Shown: piece after piece, positions 13,691 to 25,215 of the stretch
Numbering within the stretch: position 1 is the first letter of the stretch
Layout of the letters: the number at the start of each line of letters is the position of its first letter
Origin: Plantago elongata
Lineage: Eukaryota; Streptophyta; Magnoliopsida; Lamiales; Plantaginaceae
DNA: 30,927 bases
Assembly (NCBI GenBank): GCA_036897095.1
Contig: JAYMSP010001554.1
Coordinates: 1-30,927 of the forward strand
Reading direction: 5' to 3'
Notes under the pieces: model-generated
The model's database searches: none
Told to the model about the DNA's origin: nothing
What the model saw: the letters and a program-made list of their open reading frames with translations, nothing else
Program-made: the position numbers and the translations under genes

Positions 13691-14069
13691 TGTCAACATG
13701 GTTAAACACTCTATCTCAATTTGAATTTCCACCTAGATGTCACTTAATACTAGGAAAAATAAAAATAAAAAATATAATTTTAATTCAAAAATTAAAATAA
13801 AGAGTAAATAATAAAACAAAATTCAATTAGAATTACAATAAACAAAATGAGAAAACGGCCTATAAAAATAGTTTCTTCAACTCTAACGGGTATTTAATCG
13901 ACCTTTTTCTTGATTTTTTATTGTAATTAATTGAGTTTTGTTTTATTATTTATTATCTATTTTGTTTTTTTTTTGAATTAAAATCAGATTTTTAGGTTTT
14001 ATTTTTTTCTAGTATTATGTGGCATCTAGGTGGAAATCCAAATTGAGAGAGTGTCTGACTATATTGACA
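13691..14069. mobile_element. Fold-back (long inverted repeat) MITE-like element
   Basis: The left arm (about 13691-13860) and right arm (about 13899-14069) are inverted complements, with a loop of only about 38 bases. Matching outer segments include TTTCCACCTAGATGTCACTTA on the left and the complement of TAATACTAG...GGTGGAAATCC on the right; inner segments such as AATAATAAAACAAAA also pair. Divergence between the arms suggests some age. No coding sequence lies inside. A transcript would form a hairpin of about 170 bp, a possible small-RNA source. Confidence 0.8.
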
Positions 14070-14092
14070 CCTCAGCAGTCAACATAGTCAAT

Positions 14093-14108
14093 GGTCGATT
14101 TTTCGACC
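14093..14108. repeat. Short perfect palindromic hairpin
   Basis: GGTCGA and TCGACC flank TTTT, just outside the right arm of the fold-back element. It may belong to the element edge or be coincidental. Confidence 0.5.
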
Positions 14109-14109
14109 A

Positions 14110-15720
14110 AAAGATTAAATTGTCAGAAATTATAAAATAGAGGCCTAAATTTACCGATGAAAGCAAACGTTGTATTGTGCATGCTAGACCCTATTTTAAG
14201 ACTAAAAATGTCTTTCTCCCGGTTTAAAACATTCCTTCCATGATTACAGTACAAACAAAAGGTCGATTAAAGCGTTCTGAGTTCAATGCAGCAAGAAATG
14301 TCAAAGTTGAATTGTAGTGAAATAAGAGAAAAGTGGTGTGTATATGAAATCTCGAGAACATAGGGTCGTTGATATAATTTCTTATTATTTATATAGATAT
14401 AATACAAATAAAGCAAATTGATAAATAAACTGGATAGGACTTCAACTATTAGGAGTGGTCTAAAAATCTGAAACTGTAAATAGAAACCGCACTAAACTTG
14501 AATAAAAGTACACTTTTTTCCCAACATCTCTATATTTTATTGTCTCTTTAACTTTTCACATAATTTGAAAGTCGTGCTGTTGAATGGGGGTGGAGTTGTA
14601 AAGAGGAGGTGCAGAGTTCAAATCTGGTGGAGTCATAAGGTGGTTGATCACTGATGGAGGTATAAGGTAGTTTAGTAAAGAGGTGTTAGTATATGAGTCT
14701 ATAAGGTGGTTTGAAAGTAAAGATTTTGAAATTAATGATTTGTTGGTATATGAGTAAAGTAGTTGTAATCTTAACTATTTATGAAAAAGAATACAATAAA
14801 ATTGTACGGTAAACTTAATGTATAAAGTTACCCATGTAGTAGTATCCACGGAGCTGATCGGTAAAAAAATCCTATAAGAATGATGTTTTTGTTACATTTT
14901 TACGGTGTAAGATTCATTTTGAAAACTATTCATCTACATAACAGGAGGCATTACTTCAGATATTTCCCAGTTTATCAGTGACACATTGCTATCAATACAG
15001 AGAGTAACAGACTATGACAGAAGATTATGTTGAACCAATTTTTTGTTGAGAGACCGTATTTTCGAGAGACGGGATTACAAATTTTAGACATGTAAAAATC
15101 ATATATACATAATAATATATTTGCGTTCCCCTGCATTGCTAACTATGTTATCTTTGCAGGTTAAGATGCTTTATCTCGAAATATGACTGTATTTTGTAAG
15201 TACACCAGTCTACCTTCGACTTAGACAAGAGAATATCTTTTACTACCTTTAATCTATATGCTTGCTTGTCAGTCTATATAAGCAATGTATTGCATGCACC
15301 TGTCATTATCTTTACACGAAGCCACTCATCTTGTGAACACTAAACATCAGAGTATGCCTACTATAGGTCTGAGAGGGATATATCATAACATATGGTTTGC
15401 TGTAGGAGAAAGACTTGAGCTAGTGAACTATCCAACAAATTTGCAGAGAATAAACAGATTCTGCAAATACAACAAGACAAGTTTTCGACTTTACTGCTAT
15501 AACATACAGCACCCACTATCTCATTCTCTGTGAAAGATGATCTGCCATTTCTCATTCTTCTTCACATTCCTTTTTTCACAAACAGGATCAGATAAAGACA
15601 GTTTATGTTCTCTAATACAATTACTAGATGACAATTTACTCCTGCTATGTACAAACATAATGCATGCCAAGAATTGAAGGAACAACACAAAATTTCACTT
15701 AAGGTTGAACAAAGTCTCAT
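14110..15720. other. Intergenic region and probable 3' flank of the NPH3 gene
   Basis: No gene recognised. A box B-like sequence, GAGTTCAAATCTGG near 14615, in a GT/AG-rich stretch (14580-14720) might be another decayed SINE, but no repeat partner was found in the window. Open frames on both strands at 15285-15555 overlap each other and lie where the 3' UTR of the minus-strand NPH3 gene may extend; neither shows a domain. Confidence 0.35.
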
Positions 15721-15726
15721 TAGTTA

Positions 15727-18547
15727 TTATGAACATAGTCTAGGTACAGACTTAGCATTTCTTTGGGTGGCGACTCTTGATTTCATAATCTTTGCCATTT
15801 GCATTTGCATTTTCCGACATACCTTTTCCAATTCCGTCACTCTACCCTGCATACCTTGTAAATGTGACTTCAGCTTACCACTCTCGTCCGTGAAATTCAG
15901 CTTCTTCGCAAAAAGCACTATCTGCTGATTTGATGCTTCTTTTTTCCTTTCCTTTCCCACTGCTTCAAAGGAACTGAACGGAGAATCAGCTGATGTGACA
16001 TGGTTTGTATCATGAAGCAAGTTTTTCAGTTTGCGTTGCTGAGAGATGAGTGCTTGGATAGCAGATTTTGATGGGATATTATCATTCTCGGTTAGGTGGT
16101 TAACTACTTCTGTTGACAGCTTCTCGTAATTCAGTCCACAACAGACTCTTAGTCTTTCTTCTTCAGATATTCCCGAATGAACCTGCATATTGGCATTTCA
16201 TCATCAATAATTAGTAAAGAATAGAGATCCATAATGATAACAATTAGAAATTTAGAACAGATTAAACGCATGATGTGGTACGATTCTATGGAACAGATCT
16301 GTTGATTAATATGGTAAGAATTTAATCTGAGGAAAGAAATTTGATATACCTCAAGATACAAGTGCACTGCATGATAAACTTTGTCAAAAGAGTCCCTGGA
16401 TGAATCTGGCAATGCTCTAATTAAGTTAAAGAACTTCGACGGTTTCAAGTGACGGTCTGGGGCTACTTCAGCTAAATACAAATCCATCAGCCCGGCGACT
16501 TTCTTCAGTCGTGTCAATGGTATACGGCACGCATCTTTGCCAATAAATGATTTTAACAACCTGAGGACCAAATCTACATCATAAATGCAACCTGTCCTAA
16601 CTCGAGATCGTACTAGCAGATTATCCAAACTTGCTTCGTCCAATAGAGAGCCAATCATGCTCTCTAGCTTACTTCTGCCAGAATTGCTCAATGTCATATT
16701 TAGTCCCACTCTAAGCAATCCAAATAAATTCTTGTATGACACACATCGAATATCCAAAGAATAAAGTGCCTCAATAATCATTTCAATAATTCTAACTTTC
16801 TCATCCAATGAGGCCGAGAGGAATCTCGACTTCTGATAGTAAAATAGGAATTTACTAATAATTCCATTGTCGATATTTCTCGATACCATCAACTTTACCA
16901 GCATGTTAACAAAAAGAGAGTCTAATGCCAGCAGATCTTCAAACCACCAAGTGGTTCGGAATGCGTTGTTCTTTGAGCTCTCACTGCTTCTGGTGTCGGT
17001 TGACAACCTAAATCCAGAGCTATCTGGTGAGGATGTGGACAGGCATGCACTAGTCTCACAGGAGAATGCGACTCTTGAAATGAGAGCATCGAACAACTTA
17101 TCAAGGACACGTGAAGAACCAATTTCTTTGAGGAGATCCTGATACCTTTTCAAAGCCACCATAAGCTCAGACCACGACCAGAAACGAATCTCATCCAGTG
17201 ATTTTTCTATTTTCTCACACAGGTTATCAGTTCCGCTAACTGATTTGTTCATTTCCATAAAATACGCTGCACAAGTGAGGTCAGATATATTTATGTGATC
17301 TATATCAACCCTGCCCTTGTTGTAGCAGAACCTTGTAATGCGCTCAAAATTCGCTCCTCCCCCAGGGAAGTCATTAAATATCACCTTAAGATTCCCAGTT
17401 ACGCATTTTGATGTACCAAACAGTTTACATATCCTTCCCGAATATGAACATATGACTTCCTGGAAAAAAAATTGATTAAAAAAGAAAGTTATTAGTACAA
17501 TACTACATTATAGACAACTCAAGTATACAAATATCAGCAAGACAAGCAATATAATCAATAAATTACGAAATGAAGATCCTATAAGCGAGAAATCTGTGCC
17601 AGGATTTTCACGAAGACCTTAATCCACTTGCTCCCCGAGAAGTACCATATTCACTTGTGCATATAAGCTAGCTTATAAACGCCCATTAAGAATGCAACCA
17701 GAAAAGGCAGGTTACTAGTTGAAGGAAAAAGCGCGTGCAGTCTATTAAGAAATCGAAGCCAGAACGACCGGCCTAACTCCTAAGAGAGTGAAAATGACAA
17801 GAGGGCTCCCCAATTTGGTGAGAAGCAATAAATTCTTGAAAATGAATCAGGTAAAGTGGCTATCTGCTTCCCTGCAAGGGAAGGCAATGAACAGTGGAAA
17901 TATGAAGCAGCCATAACAAACAGTTATGTAATGTAGTCCCTTGAAACATGTGAATATAAACAAAAGCAAGTGTAATAAATGCTCCATGACTGCAGATACT
18001 TAATGACAGAAAATAACAGAACTATCTATCTGGTAAAACAATGAATATGAAACTAACTAACCACACAGGCAAAAGGGAAAGAAGACAAGAATTACTGCTA
18101 TGCGCCTATAAAGAAACTAATTCTAAGTGTAACAACCCGACTACTTTGGGCCGGCGCTGTTACTCAATACTTCTCCGGGTGATATGCGGACACACTGTAC
18201 CAACACAACACAACAAGTCCTTTGTTGTGCACTTTGTCCTCACTTGTATCGTTCTGAATCGTACTTGAATTTTGGGAGTTACAATAAGAGTGAAATAGTA
18301 GTAATGAGTACTTATAACTAAATAACAAGACAGGCAAAAGAAGGGGGAGAAGCAGAATTATTGGTATAGCAAAAAGGTAGTGATAACAATAATTGTGAAA
18401 TAATGAAGACTTTTCAGAATAGCAGTACAATAAAGAAGAAGTAAAAGCAGAGGCAAGAAACAGGGGAGAGAATAAAAAAAAGACCTTGTTAACAATGAAG
18501 GTGTGTTCACCATTGACATCAACTTGAAGATGAGAAGTTGCATACAT
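15727..18547 (-). CDS. BTB/POZ and NPH3 domain protein (At3g22104-like), three exons
   Basis: NPH3/RPT2-family proteins link a BTB fold, which can bind CUL3 ubiquitin ligases, to an NPH3 domain; founder members act in phototropin signalling at the plasma membrane, but many others are uncharacterised. Exons on the minus strand are 18485-18547, 16350-17459 and 15727-16182; both introns are GT-AG and phase 0, giving 21+370+151 = 542 aa. The BTB region spans about residues 7-90 (LQVDVNGEHTFIVNK, then VICSYSGRICKLFG and FPGGGANFERITRFCY). The NPH3 domain begins at WWFEDL (about 192) and contains LMDLYLAEVAPDRHLKPSKF, ALPDSSRDSFDKVYHAVHLY and the signature NYEKLS (409-414). A C-terminal coiled coil lies at about 493-525. 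Overall order and length resemble Arabidopsis At3g22104. Intron 1 is 1025 bp and holds a probable solo LTR. No frameshift is seen. The role of this subfamily is unknown to me. Confidence 0.94.
18128..18283. mobile_element. Probable solo LTR of a TRIM-type element in NPH3 intron 1
   Basis: A 156 bp segment begins TGTAAC and ends GTTACA, a perfect 6 bp inverted terminus of the TG...CA type. It is flanked by CTAAG (18123-18127) and ATAAG (18284-18288), a 5 bp target-site duplication with one mismatch. It is less AT-rich than the surrounding intron. Size and ends fit a terminal-repeat retrotransposon in miniature reduced to one LTR. A short DNA transposon is the alternative. Confidence 0.6.
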
Positions 18548-18685
18548 TATTTATTTGTTTGCAAAAGAAGCAGAGATGAAAATGGAAACAGAAAGAGAGT
18601 GTTGTTGTTGTGTTCACTTGAGAAGATGGAAGAGGGTTTTTGTTGTGGGGAAAGAAAGCAAGAAAAGGAAAATGGGTGGGCTGGT

Positions 18686-18739
18686 TTAGATCAAGAACAT
18701 ATTCTGAAACGGCGAAAAAGGACAAGCACAAAAGGTCAT
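18686..18739 (-). promoter_or_regulatory. 17-codon upstream ORF in the predicted NPH3-gene leader
   Basis: On the minus strand an ATG at 18737-18739 opens a 17 aa frame (MTFCACPFSPFQNMFLI) that ends at TAA 18686-18688, about 140 bases before the main start. It is within the leader if transcription starts about 30 bp from the TATA box at 18819-18826, and could lower translation of the main frame. Confidence 0.4.
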
Positions 18740-18818
18740 TTCTTGGGTTCGCAAAAGTGCTTGTTTAGATAATAAATAGATGGATTCAGGTCGTAGTAGA
18801 AGAAGAAGCAGCAGCAGC

Positions 18819-18826
18819 TATATAGT
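18819..18826 (-). promoter_or_regulatory. TATA box of the NPH3-domain gene
   Basis: CTATATAG is about 275 bp upstream of the ATG on the minus strand and is preceded in the transcript direction by AT-rich sequence. The inferred leader, about 240 bases, contains CT-rich stretches as often seen in plant leaders. Experimental start sites are not known. Confidence 0.5.
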
Positions 18827-18849
18827 ATTAGTCTACTTAAGCGTGGTTT

Positions 18850-21800
18850 TTTTTTCTAGACTGGGTTTTGTGTGATGAGAGAGACAAGAGTGAGCCTGAA
18901 GCAACAAGTTTCGTGGAAGAACAGACACTTGCTCAAATACCCATTTTCAATAAACCTCGTATACCTCCGTTCCGAAACAAATATCATATATATAAATGTA
19001 CTATTTTTACTTATATACATTTTCACCACAGTTCATTTACATTTTTCCATAACATGTTATACTACACATATTAAATTCCGTGCCGAAAATTAAATGGACA
19101 TTTAATAAATAATGAAAGTAGTAATTTTCTTTTTTTGTTTTTTTATAGTAAACATAATCATTCATATTAGAATAGTACATTGGTCCCTTGTTCATTATAA
19201 CTTGTGATTGTACCGTGAGTAGTCTCGAATACATCACTTAATTATACTCCTTTCATCTCGAGTTCACCCATGCCATTAAATATTGAGTCCTAATATAAAA
19301 ATTCTAAAATGGGCCCTGAGCAATGTAAAAATGTGGAACAAAACGTGTATTTGAAGTTTAAACATGGTATAATTGCTAAAATTAAACACACATACCTACT
19401 CGGACATCATAAATTATAATGCTTTCTTTGCTTCAATCAAATACATTAGCATTTCATGAATTATTTTTATGAATTCTGGGGGCCAGCCGCATAGGATCAC
19501 TTTTAAATAACCGAATAAAGTAAAAGAGATAGTGATAAACTTAAGAGCAAAAAGTAGGAGATATATTGTATAAATTAAAAAAGTAAATTTTCTAGTTAAG
19601 AGAGATAGTTATACTACGGGGAATGACATCAAAATCGTTTGCACTAGCTTTCCTACCTAACAGGTTGATTTCCAAACACCCTTGAATTTCTGAATTTCTA
19701 CATAATCCAGAAGACACAAACTAGCATAATTTGGTCGGCTGAGTTCTTCGGAGGGTTGAAAGTTGTCTCAAAGATCGAAAAAGGCTTTCCAGTGTGGTTG
19801 AACTATTGTCTGAAATTTTTAAAGACTTCAGTGTAAAAAAGGATGATGTGGATACATTCTAGTTTCCGACATAATTTTTGTACATTACTTAAAAATTAAT
19901 CTACAATATTCAATAAATCATAATCAATTTGAGTATAAATACAAATTAAAAAGATCTGGTGAAAAAAAATCATTTCTTAGACTATTTAAAACTCGAAAAA
20001 CAGTACAACTTGAATAGGGTGTATTCCAACATACGACCACGCCCGATGAAAGCAAATTGATTTAGCTAATTTATCCTTTACTAAATTACTAATTTTAGTG
20101 ATCCACTCGAGAGATATATTCCTAGGAAAATGAAGGAAAGAGTTGCAATCTGATACAAGCACTTGCAGTTGAGGCTTACAGAAAGTCCTATGCATCTGTG
20201 TTGTTATTTCTTGAATTAGGTGATTTACCGTCAAGTACTTTATTATTCTCTCCCAGAAAGAAACATATTTATTTTGTACTGATCACATAAATTCGAAATA
20301 TTCTTGGACTTTACAACTAGGTACAAAGTCTTACAATTTATTTCGTTTGAGCTTAGAACTTGCTGAAAATTTCAAATTTGCCCCATATAATTTTTAAAGA
20401 GTTATATTTAAATTCTGGAAATTGCAAAAGAAAGTTCTACAAACTTACAATTGAAACATATAAAGTTTATGTAAATTGTCAAAGGGGTTATACTAATCTT
20501 TTAAAGATTAATAACATGTTTACAGACACTTTATAGTTTTATAAACCAAACAATTAAATTATAAACTTAAAATTTGAGTTAAACTCATCAATCATGTAAC
20601 TTTAATCCGTGATTATAATTTATTACTTGGAGTAATGTACTTGTATTGTTTGAAATTCTATATTATAATCATTGTGATTTCGTGACATACTTATCTACAT
20701 CATTTTATTTAAAAGTAATATAGTTGTATAGTCTGCTTTGCATGCTGGATAGATGACACCCTAATACTTATTGGGGCGCGTTGCATGCTTGAGTAGACGA
20801 CGTTTAAATAATTATTTATATATTTCATGCATATTACGATCATATTTAAGCGATTAAATAACTTCACGTCCGGCTAAAGCCCTCTTCGGGTTCACCAATC
20901 GCAGAGGACCCCCGAAATGAAGAGGCCTCGTATTATATATGTACGTATGTACTTATATATAAAGTGTACAATCACTTCTCATGATATAAGAGTGGTTTGA
21001 TGGTCTTGTTTATGGTGTTGAGGTTTTCTTATTATAAAAGGTCTTAGGTTCTATGCTCGGTAGGCCAACTTTTTTTTAATTTTCATTTCTCCACTCCTTT
21101 CTGTTTTCTTTAACATATTCTTCATATTCATTATGCACTTTCTTTATTCCTTTCTAGAATTAGATGTATATCATTTTCATAATATTTTTATAAAAATGGA
21201 AAATAATTTTCTATTTCAATTATATTTGAAGTATTTATATATGTCGATCGTCATATCTAATGATAATATGAGTTTTTTGGTTATACATAATTTTGCGGAT
21301 ATAGTTATTTGCGGCTCATTTTCATATAATTTTATGTCTTTCAGATTTTTATATATCGTTTTACTTGTACTTTTTAACATAATTTACAAGTGTGAATTTT
21401 TTTTAATATAATGTTATTATTTACTTTTACATTTTTTTTGTGTTTTATTTTCATTTTAAAAAATAATAAAATTTGCATTGATTTATTCAAGACCTTGTTT
21501 TAAATTGTGGCACAGAGCTCCTTAAATCTCCAAGACGGTCCTGAATACCCGCTAAATGTTCCCAACTTTAAATTAAACCTAACGGTGTCCCCATCATATT
21601 TGAGTTGTGTGATGGACCTCTTCATCCATAAAGCACTTTGCCAAAGCGATTGCTCCGGTTTACGAGCGAAAGACCTTTTCACATATATTATTGTAATTAT
21701 CGTGTGGTTGGCTTACTTTAGTTACTTCTATACGTACTATGAAAGTTGTAGAGGTAATTGAAGGCGTCAGACTGATTGATTGGATACATTCAACCAAGAG

Positions 21801-22100
21801 TTTCTTTATAAAAATAATTGGTTGGGAGACCTATCAGCCATGACATTGCGGTGATCAACCAAAGCAAAGGTTGTGACAATAGGAATTTGGATCTTGAGCC
21901 ACAATAACTATATTCGATAAAGTTCGTACTCTTTCATGGGTCATTGAGCATGTAAAAATAGTGGGAGATGACTTTTCAAAAGGCATTGATTATGTAGCCG
22001 TGAGTGTGATGTTTTTGTTACTTGTTGTTTATTTTGAGTTAAGCTTAATTCCCGTTTTATTTATGTTATATTATGATGTGCTCAAATTATTACTTATGTT
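18850..22100. other. Long AT-rich intergenic region without a recognised gene
   Basis: Stop-dense sequence on both strands. A weak Pol III box B-like GGTTCTATGCTC at about 21048 followed by a T-run could be a degraded SINE, unsupported by a second copy. The frame 21507-21761 begins with GTG rather than ATG and reads AQSSLNLQDGPEYPLNVPNF with a hydrophobic C-terminus; I do not recognise it. A short GC-richer patch at 20865-20930 also has no identity I can support. Confidence 0.45.
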
Positions 22101-22109
22101 TACAGGGGT

Positions 22110-23340
22110 CAATCTATTATGGGCGCCTTAGAGCGTGTTCTAGAGCGCATCATGGACTAAATAGCTATTTGGTACTGGTTCGACCTTACAAGTGTCCGGC
22201 CTTCGGAAGACCCTTCTGAATCGACCAATACACTATTTGACACTACACGTCTCTTGATAGTCCGACAAAGCAAGATGCATGATGTCCGAACCTAACAATG
22301 GATCCCATGACTTTGTCAGTATCCGATAATGTTAGTTCTAAGATGCTTTATGGACCATACGGGATAACCTCTTAGATGCCACCTTCGCAATAAGACCAAA
22401 CATACATACTAAACCTTGGAGATACTTCCGTGGGACTAGCACATTGGACCTCTCAAATGAGAACAATACTCTGAATGGTAAAAGGATCAATCTAACCTCC
22501 CAAGCCCACTATTATTGGAGTTATACACACTATTAGTCCATGGGCCAAGATATGCATGGGTGGTAAAATCTAGTCCTTACACTTGGCATCATCTTAAGGG
22601 TTAAACCCTAAGCTCTTGATCACTATATATAGCACTATTCCAAATGCATCATGGTAAGTCATATCATCATGACTTCTCTCATAGTTACTACATTGAGAGC
22701 TTTCATCTCTCTCTTGAGAAAAGTCTCTTTCCGGTTTGCTAGTCAAACCGGATTACCTTTCTAATCCCCCTTTCCCTTTAATTAGTCTTCCAAGTGTCCC
22801 GAAAGAGGCTACCAACTCGAACATGAAGGTTTAGGGCGGACTTATAATATGCTGGGTAGTAGTTTAGTTAGTGATTGAAATTTTACCCCTCATCATTTGG
22901 CGCCGCCTATGGGAATCGTTACAAAAGGTTTCGTGTTTCAGTTGAGCTCATGGTAAGAACCAGAAGGACATAGCGTACCAACACTACGGAGTCGGAACTC
23001 CACCTCCCCATCCCTGCGGACGTCCACCCGATCGATGGTGATACGCTCTCTTAGACGGAATGCTGAAGAAAGGAGGTACCCGAGTGATAGCAAACTGCTA
23101 GCCCATCGTCCAACAAAAGGGAGAGTCATCCGCTGCAAAGAATTTGTTATGCATCTGAGCATAAAGTACCGGTGAATAAAGTGGAACCAGTCGCTCAGGT
23201 TTCTCCGACAGGATCCCACGGCCCTCCACCGGGTTAAAATATCACTTTTTCCAATGGTCAAGTCATCCGTTCAAGAAATTTGGTAATTAAAAATAATTAA
23301 TCGACGGGTTCGGGTGAGATGCAGACGGGTGGACCGAGCG
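22110..23340 (+). mobile_element. Ty3/gypsy retrotransposon remnant: 5' LTR, PBS and broken gag start
   Basis: The LTR 3' end is placed at 22895 (CATCA), two bases before a primer-binding-site-like TGGCGCCGCCTATGGGAA (22898-22915), close to the TGGCGCCG... sites common in plant gypsy elements. The LTR has a TATATATAG promoter box (22624-22631) and CT-rich transcribed sequence. Its left end was not located; about 22110 is only a guess. A gag-like start at 22950 reads MVRTRRT and then stops at TAG 22971-22973; later Pro/Ser-rich pieces resemble gag heads but are frameshifted. No pol domains follow, so it is truncated and dead. Confidence 0.75.
22898..22915 (+). other. Retrotransposon primer-binding site
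   Basis: TGGCGCCGCCTATGGGAA directly follows the LTR end with a two-base spacer. Plant gypsy elements commonly carry TGGCGCCG-type sites complementary to a tRNA 3' end. The exact tRNA cannot be decided from memory. Confidence 0.65.
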
Positions 23341-24090
23341 ACTTTTTGCAGAACCCTACTAATTTTATAACCATAATATTTGATACTTTAACATAAACAT
23401 CAAAACTCGATATAACGCATAAATGATTGTTAGGAATATTTGTTTAGTATTTTTGATCAATCACTATATGACTTATCTTAGTACAAAATGGTGACTAGCT
23501 AGTACTCTTGGTTCACTTGAGCGTTGTAAAAGAGAAAATCACTTAATGTTAGTATAGTAAATATTGTAATAGGATTATTAGGTCTCTGAATGTAATTTCA
23601 CATTTCGAAAAATGTCATGAAGAACGATCCTAGCAATGGATTTTAATCGAAGCATGAAGACCGAAGATTGCACAAGGTTTATGAAGACTAAAGGAATTAG
23701 TCTCCTTAGAGAAGCTATGAACAAATACCAATATGTATAATTTATACATTGCATAATACTAGTATCTGAACATATGATATCTTTGAGTATTGGAGCATGC
23801 GAGCTCTCAGAAAAGCCTCATGTGTCACTTGAGACTAAAGGATAAGAAATAGTATAATGTATTTATTACACAGATAGAAATGTTTGTTGAATGTACAGTC
23901 CTCTCTGAAAATTGAGATAGAGACTTCTGAGTACTAATTTCAAGATATGAACGGATTGAATTTAAAGTGTGTCTAACGGATACTATTCAGACGACTCTCA
24001 AATTCATCTATGAATATCACCACTGTAGAAGCTGAAAAATACACACACGAACTACACTTACAATCTAACTTTCAAACAAGTATTCTCTCA
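23341..24090. other. Non-coding stretch between retroelement remnants
   Basis: No open frame of note. The segment starting TGTTAGGAATATTTG (about 23429) and ending in CTCAAGCATTACA (about 24099) has TG...CA edges and could be another solo LTR inserted just after the zinc knuckle of the adjacent pseudogene, but no target-site duplication was found, so it is not called. Confidence 0.35.
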
Positions 24091-24099
24091 AGCATTACA

Positions 24100-25215
24100 A
24101 TTGCACAATCATGTCCCACCTTTTGACACTTTTGACAAACAATGGCTTCCATTCATACTATATTGCTTGCTTAATCAAGTTTCCTTGCCGATCTTTAATC
24201 ATGATGAATTATCGGAGCTCTTGTTTGATGTTAACCTCAATCAGGATGTGTGCATAAGAGACCCTTAGCTTCTTTGCCATGCATTCATATGTAAAATGGG
24301 TGCACCTATAACGCTAGGAATCTTGCTCAAACTATTGGAGCCCCATAGTATAGCGGTAACTGAGGGAATCTTCCCCATATTTGTGCAATACGAAGCATAT
24401 CCTCTTTCAATTCAAAATTCCTGGTCCAATGTCTTAGGATCAGAGTTCGTCCATAGATATAATAAGGACAACAATAACCAATCATGTTTTTTTCTTCCTT
24501 CGATTGAAATTATAACGATGAAGATTCATTATAGTAGAGCTAGGGTAATGCGATATTGTTCTATGCTTTGATCACAAAGTTTTTAACAACATTAATCGAC
24601 AAGGAATTATCTACAACATACATGACCAAAGAATTCTTCCAGAATTCAAGTTTCGACGCAATGTCATCATCGTCAATTTCAAACTACAACCTCCCTATCA
24701 ATCACGGGAGGTGGGGGGGGGGGGGAGGCCCCACCACCCCCCCCCCACACAGGGGGGGGGGGGGGGGGGGGGGGGGGAGTACGCAATATTCATACCATGA
24801 TCAGGGATTCGGTTGCCTCGAATAATGTTAACCCAAGCAGTTGGAATAGGGTTCCAGGTTTGGGCATATTTCGCAGCTCCTCCACATTATTTGAGTTTTC
24901 CACAACATGTTGACCAGTTGGTTCAATATCCTCCGTCCGATTTACATTCGACGGGTTCATATCGGCAGAGTATCAGTTATCACCTTTGGTAAGGTTTCAG
25001 TTTTTGGAGCAGAGGATGGTGACCGATTCCAAGTTGGGAATTAGGGTCGGAGGTAATTCAGTTTTTGTGTTGTAAATAATCTCTTCTTTAGGTGGAGGGG
25101 AAGCAATTGGAGAAGCAGCATCGGTCGCCGAATTTTTACGCAACCGTCAGACGGGTCTTCTTGTCGCTGAATCAAGCGGCATAGTTTTCTTCTTCTATGG
25201 CATCAAGTCGTTTAT
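24100..25215 (-). pseudogene. LINE ORF1-like DUF4283 and zinc-knuckle pseudogene
   Basis: Read on the minus strand, successive pieces follow the order of plant DUF4283 proteins, often LINE-associated. A Ser/Pro-rich head (SATDAASPIASPPPKEE, about 25130) is followed by TAWVNIIRGNRIPDHGMNIA, an Asp-rich segment then FWKNSLVMYVVDNSLSINVV (about 24640), YYIYGRTLILRHW, DMLRIAQIWGRFPQLPLYY (about 24370), NSLSKIPSVIGAP, KKLRVSYAHILIEVNIKQEL (about 24240), and a knuckle CQKCQKVGHDC at 24105-24137. Several stops and frame changes separate these pieces. A G/C homopolymer tract (24713-24777) splits the DUF4283 part. No endonuclease or reverse transcriptase follows. The family match is strong by pattern; product expression is not expected. 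Confidence 0.8.
24711..24778. repeat. G13/C10/G26 homopolymer tract
   Basis: On the plus strand there are 13 G (24713-24725), then a C-rich stretch with 10 C (24737-24746), then 26 G (24752-24777). G and C runs can pair as a hairpin, and the long G-runs could form quadruplexes. It sits inside the DUF4283 pseudogene. Such tracts are error-prone in sequencing, so its exact length is doubtful. Confidence 0.9.

Noticed and set aside
16867..17142. Open frame antisense to the NPH3 exon
   Set aside because: Shadow of the real minus-strand coding sequence, which has clear domain motifs.
21507..21761. 84 aa frame with a hydrophobic end
   Set aside because: Starts at GTG, has no recognisable family, promoter or intron structure.
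22938..23261. Minus-strand 107 aa frame
   Set aside because: Lies over the gag-like head of the plus-strand gypsy remnant, and its residues match no family.
24556..24825. Plus-strand frame with a polyglycine tract
   Set aside because: It is the complement of the minus-strand DUF4283 pseudogene; the glycines come from the G-run.
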